DNA of 64,000 nt from the NCBI GenBank assembly GCA_036494465.1, contig DASXOJ010000147.1, forward strand, positions 1-64,000. Direction: 5' to 3'. Below, piece after piece: positions 62,315-64,000 of this stretch (its first letter is position 1; each line of letters starts with the position of its first letter). The stretch comes from CAJCJE01 sp036494465. GTDB taxonomy: Bacteria > Actinomycetota > Actinomycetes > Mycobacteriales > Pseudonocardiaceae. The notes beneath the pieces are model-generated. The model saw only the letters and a list, made by a program, of their open reading frames with translations. It had not been told where the DNA came from and made no database searches. The translations under genes and the position numbers were made by a program.

Positions 62315-63249
62315 GCACACAACCAGAGTCGACCGACTGGTTCGGCCAGCCCGCGTCGGCGGAAACGACCTCGCAGGAACCGCCCGCCGCACCGCTGATC
62401 CCGCCCGCACCGGCTTCGGTGCCCGCGGGTGAGCCGATCGGCGTCAGCGCGACCGTGCACACCTCGGACGGCTGGCCGGTGCCCGCCGCCGTGTTGACGG
62501 TGACCGACGCGACCGGCCAGCAGGTGGCCAGGGTCGGCGCGGACGCCGATGGGCGGCTGGCGACCAAGCCGCTGCCGGTCGGCACCTACACCGCGATCGT
62601 CACCGCGCCGGGCTTCGATCCGACCGCGCGTGCCGCGCTGGTCACCAGCAGCGGCGCCGAACTCGGCACCGTCGAACTGGCCAGGGTCGCGGACGCGGAG
62701 CTGCCCGCGCCGGGCATCTACACCATCGATCCGGTGCACTCGGCGATCAACGTGACCGCGCGGCACCTCGGCTTCGCCACGGTGCGCGGCCGGTTCACCG
62801 AGTTCAGCGGCAAGATCGAGATCGGCACGCCGGTCGAGCAGTCGCGGGTGACCGCGCTGATCGAGGCGGCGAGCATCGACACCGGCAACAAGATGCGCGA
62901 TGACCACATGCGGTCGGCGGATTTCATGGGCGTCGACGTGCATCCGGTGATCCAGTACGTGGGCACCTCGATCACGCCGCTGGGCGGGGAGAAGTGGCGG
63001 GTGGACGGCAAGCTCACCCTCAACGGCACGACCCGCCCGATCGCGCTGGACCTGACCTACCTGGGTGTCGGCCCGGACTCGTGGGGCGGCACGCGTGCCG
63101 CGTTCCGCGCGGTCACCGATCTGAAGCGCGAGGACTTCGCGATGAACTTCAACCAGATGGTCCGCGCCGGGGTCGCCGCAGTGGGCACCACGCTGCGGGT
63201 GGAACTGGACATCGAGGCGCTTCAGGGCGATGGTCTGCCGTCGTTCTGA
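62311..63249 (+). CDS. YceI-family lipocalin-like protein with N-terminal beta-sandwich module
   Basis: A 312-residue protein. A Pro-rich start (1-40), a carboxypeptidase-regulatory-like module (about 42-125: PIGVSATVHTSDGWPVPAAVLTV) and a YceI domain (133-312: GIYTIDPVHSAINVTARHLGFATVRGRFTEFSG, NKMRDDHMRSADFMGVDVHP). YceI barrels bind polyisoprenoid or other amphipathic lipids. There is no signal peptide, unlike E. coli YceI. The ATG overlaps the transporter stop. Sharing a module with the exporter suggests a physical or functional link. Confidence 0.93.
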   Translation: MSTQPESTDWFGQPASAETTSQEPPAAPLIPPAPASVPAGEPIGVSATVHTSDGWPVPAAVLTVTDATGQQVARVGADADGRLATKPLPVGTYTAIVTAPGFDPTARAALVTSSGAELGTVELARVADAELPAPGIYTIDPVHSAINVTARHLGFATVRGRFTEFSGKIEIGTPVEQSRVTALIEAASIDTGNKMRDDHMRSADFMGVDVHPVIQYVGTSITPLGGEKWRVDGKLTLNGTTRPIALDLTYLGVGPDSWGGTRAAFRAVTDLKREDFAMNFNQMVRAGVAAVGTTLRVELDIEALQGDGLPSF

Positions 63250-63265
63250 CCGAGTATTCCCAGCT

Positions 63266-63299
63266 CAGGCCCTGTCACGTCGTCTCGTGACAGGGCCTG
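63266..63299 (+). terminator. Strong stem-loop terminator after the YceI gene
   Basis: CAGGCCCTGTCACG (63266-63279) pairs perfectly with CGTGACAGGGCCTG (63286-63299) over a 6-nt loop. It ends the MarR/MFS/YceI operon. No U-tract follows. Confidence 0.88.
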
Positions 63300-63340
63300 C
63301 GTGCGCGGTGCACGTGATCGGATTCACTGTTCGTCCCAAC

Positions 63341-63410
63341 TTTGATAGTTGTGCACAGCAAACAAAATTAGTTAGCATAGTTAAAGTAATTGGCGGGACG
63401 TAGACGAGTC
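63341..63410 (+). promoter_or_regulatory. AT-rich regulatory region before the last MFS gene
   Basis: A markedly AT-rich stretch (63341-63391) stands out in this high-GC DNA. It contains the direct repeat TAGTTA-GCA-TAGTTA (63369-63383), embedded between AATTA and TAATT. This looks like a binding site of a MarR- or TetR-type regulator plus promoter. No confident -35/-10 pair can be assigned. Confidence 0.45.
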
Positions 63411-63434
63411 ATGAGCTCGTCCAGGGGAGTGGCC

Positions 63435-64000
63435 GTGGCCATCGCAGCACAGGAAGCAGCAGCCGGAGTACCGGGCGGTCGAGCACCGGACCGGCGCACT
63501 CGATCCCTCGCTGACCTCGGGCCGAACTACAAGTGGATCGCGCTGTCCAACACCACGCTGGGCATGCTCATCGCCACCATCAACTCGTCGATCGTGCTGA
63601 TCGCCCTGCCCGACATCTTCAAGGGCATCAACATCAACCCGCTCGACCCGAGCAACACCAGCTACCTGCTCTGGATGATGATGGGCTTCCTCGTCGTCAC
63701 CGCGGTGCTGGTGGTCAGCTTCGGGCGGATGGGCGACATGTTCGGCCGCGCCAAGATGTACAACCTCGGCTTCGCGGTCTTCACCATCTCCTCGATCTTC
63801 CTCGCGGTCACCTGGATGGACGGCAGCGCGGCAGCCTTGTGGCTGATCGGCTGGCGCATCATCCAGGGCATCGGCGGCGCGTTCCTGATGGCCAACTCCA
63901 GCGCCATCCTCACCGACGCGTTCCCGGCCAACCAGCGCGGTCTTGCCATGGGCTTCAACGGTGTCGCCGCGATCGCCGGTTCGTTCCTCGGCCTGATCAT
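63435..64000 (+). CDS. MFS transporter (DHA2 family), cut by the right edge
   Basis: The first 188 codons of a transporter: a soluble head (about 40 residues), then hydrophobic helices with LGMLIATINSSIVLIALPDIF (helix 1), FGRMGDMFGRAKMYNLG (loop 2-3 signature) and WRIIQGIGGAFLMANSSAIL (helix 4). I prefer the GTG at 63435, with AGGGGAG 5 bp upstream. An in-frame ATG at 63411 is the alternative. It probably exports a drug or metabolite, under the AT-rich control region. Confidence 0.88.
   Translation, partial: MAIAAQEAAAGVPGGRAPDRRTRSLADLGPNYKWIALSNTTLGMLIATINSSIVLIALPDIFKGININPLDPSNTSYLLWMMMGFLVVTAVLVVSFGRMGDMFGRAKMYNLGFAVFTISSIFLAVTWMDGSAAALWLIGWRIIQGIGGAFLMANSSAILTDAFPANQRGLAMGFNGVAAIAGSFLGLI

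Overview
The window is high-GC, densely packed DNA with frequent GTG/TTG starts, ATGA/GTGA start-stop overlaps and several apparently leaderless promoters. Gene content (AfsR/SARP regulator, SAM-methyltransferase of the DUF574 type, PaaX, Clp_N/HTH pair, MFS plus YceI, actinobacterial-type [NiFe] hydrogenase) indicates a soil actinomycete. A Pseudonocardiales-like genome is my best guess, made from gene style only. I see no tRNA, rRNA, CRISPR array, transposase or phage gene.

Layout. 1-4.7 kb: tryptophan catabolism (tryptophan 2,3-dioxygenase, kynureninase, PaaX-type regulator) beside a divergent aryl-CoA ligase and enoyl-CoA hydratase, consistent with anthranilate being burned as anthraniloyl-CoA. 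4.7-7.3 kb: a broken beta-helix (GH28-like) gene and a secreted X-Pro dipeptidyl-peptidase-like hydrolase that share an intergenic palindrome. 7.4-17.9 kb: a LacI regulator and a divergent six-gene sugar operon (fucose/arabinose isomerase family, secreted DUF2961/GH172 protein, ABC ATPase, permease, lipoprotein, FGGY kinase), plausibly for D-arabinose-containing glycans. 18.0-24.2 kb: a MarR regulator with a VOC-ankyrin fusion, a divergent FAD monooxygenase and a convergent AfsR/SARP regulator. 24.2-27.2 kb: ribokinase and nucleoside hydrolase, then an EamA exporter.

27.3-43.5 kb: a complete actinobacterial (group 1h/5) [NiFe] hydrogenase locus. It holds two SIS-domain proteins flanking a HypC-like protein, the small and large subunits, a NifU-type protein with a four-Cys Rieske-like domain, three conserved unknowns, a maturation protease, a 35-residue membrane peptide, and hypC-D-E-A-B. 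It is followed by an NfeD-like/flotillin pair and a convergent hypF. A perfect TGTGA-N6-TCACA dyad overlaps the predicted promoter. The hydrogenase would oxidise trace H2 for respiration; HypA-F build the NiFe(CN)2CO centre and the protease clips the large subunit.

43.5-64 kb: a membrane protein, a large secreted GH15 glucodextranase/glucoamylase, a TetR regulator, tandem GNAT acetyltransferases, an XRE/methionine aminopeptidase pair, a NarL-type two-component system, a SAM methyltransferase, a leaderless HTH/Clp_N operon with twin operators, a dienelactone hydrolase, a TetR/MFS pair with three operator copies, an MprF-like protein, a MarR/MFS-fusion/YceI operon in which transporter and YceI share the same beta-sandwich modules, and the start of another MFS gene at the right edge.
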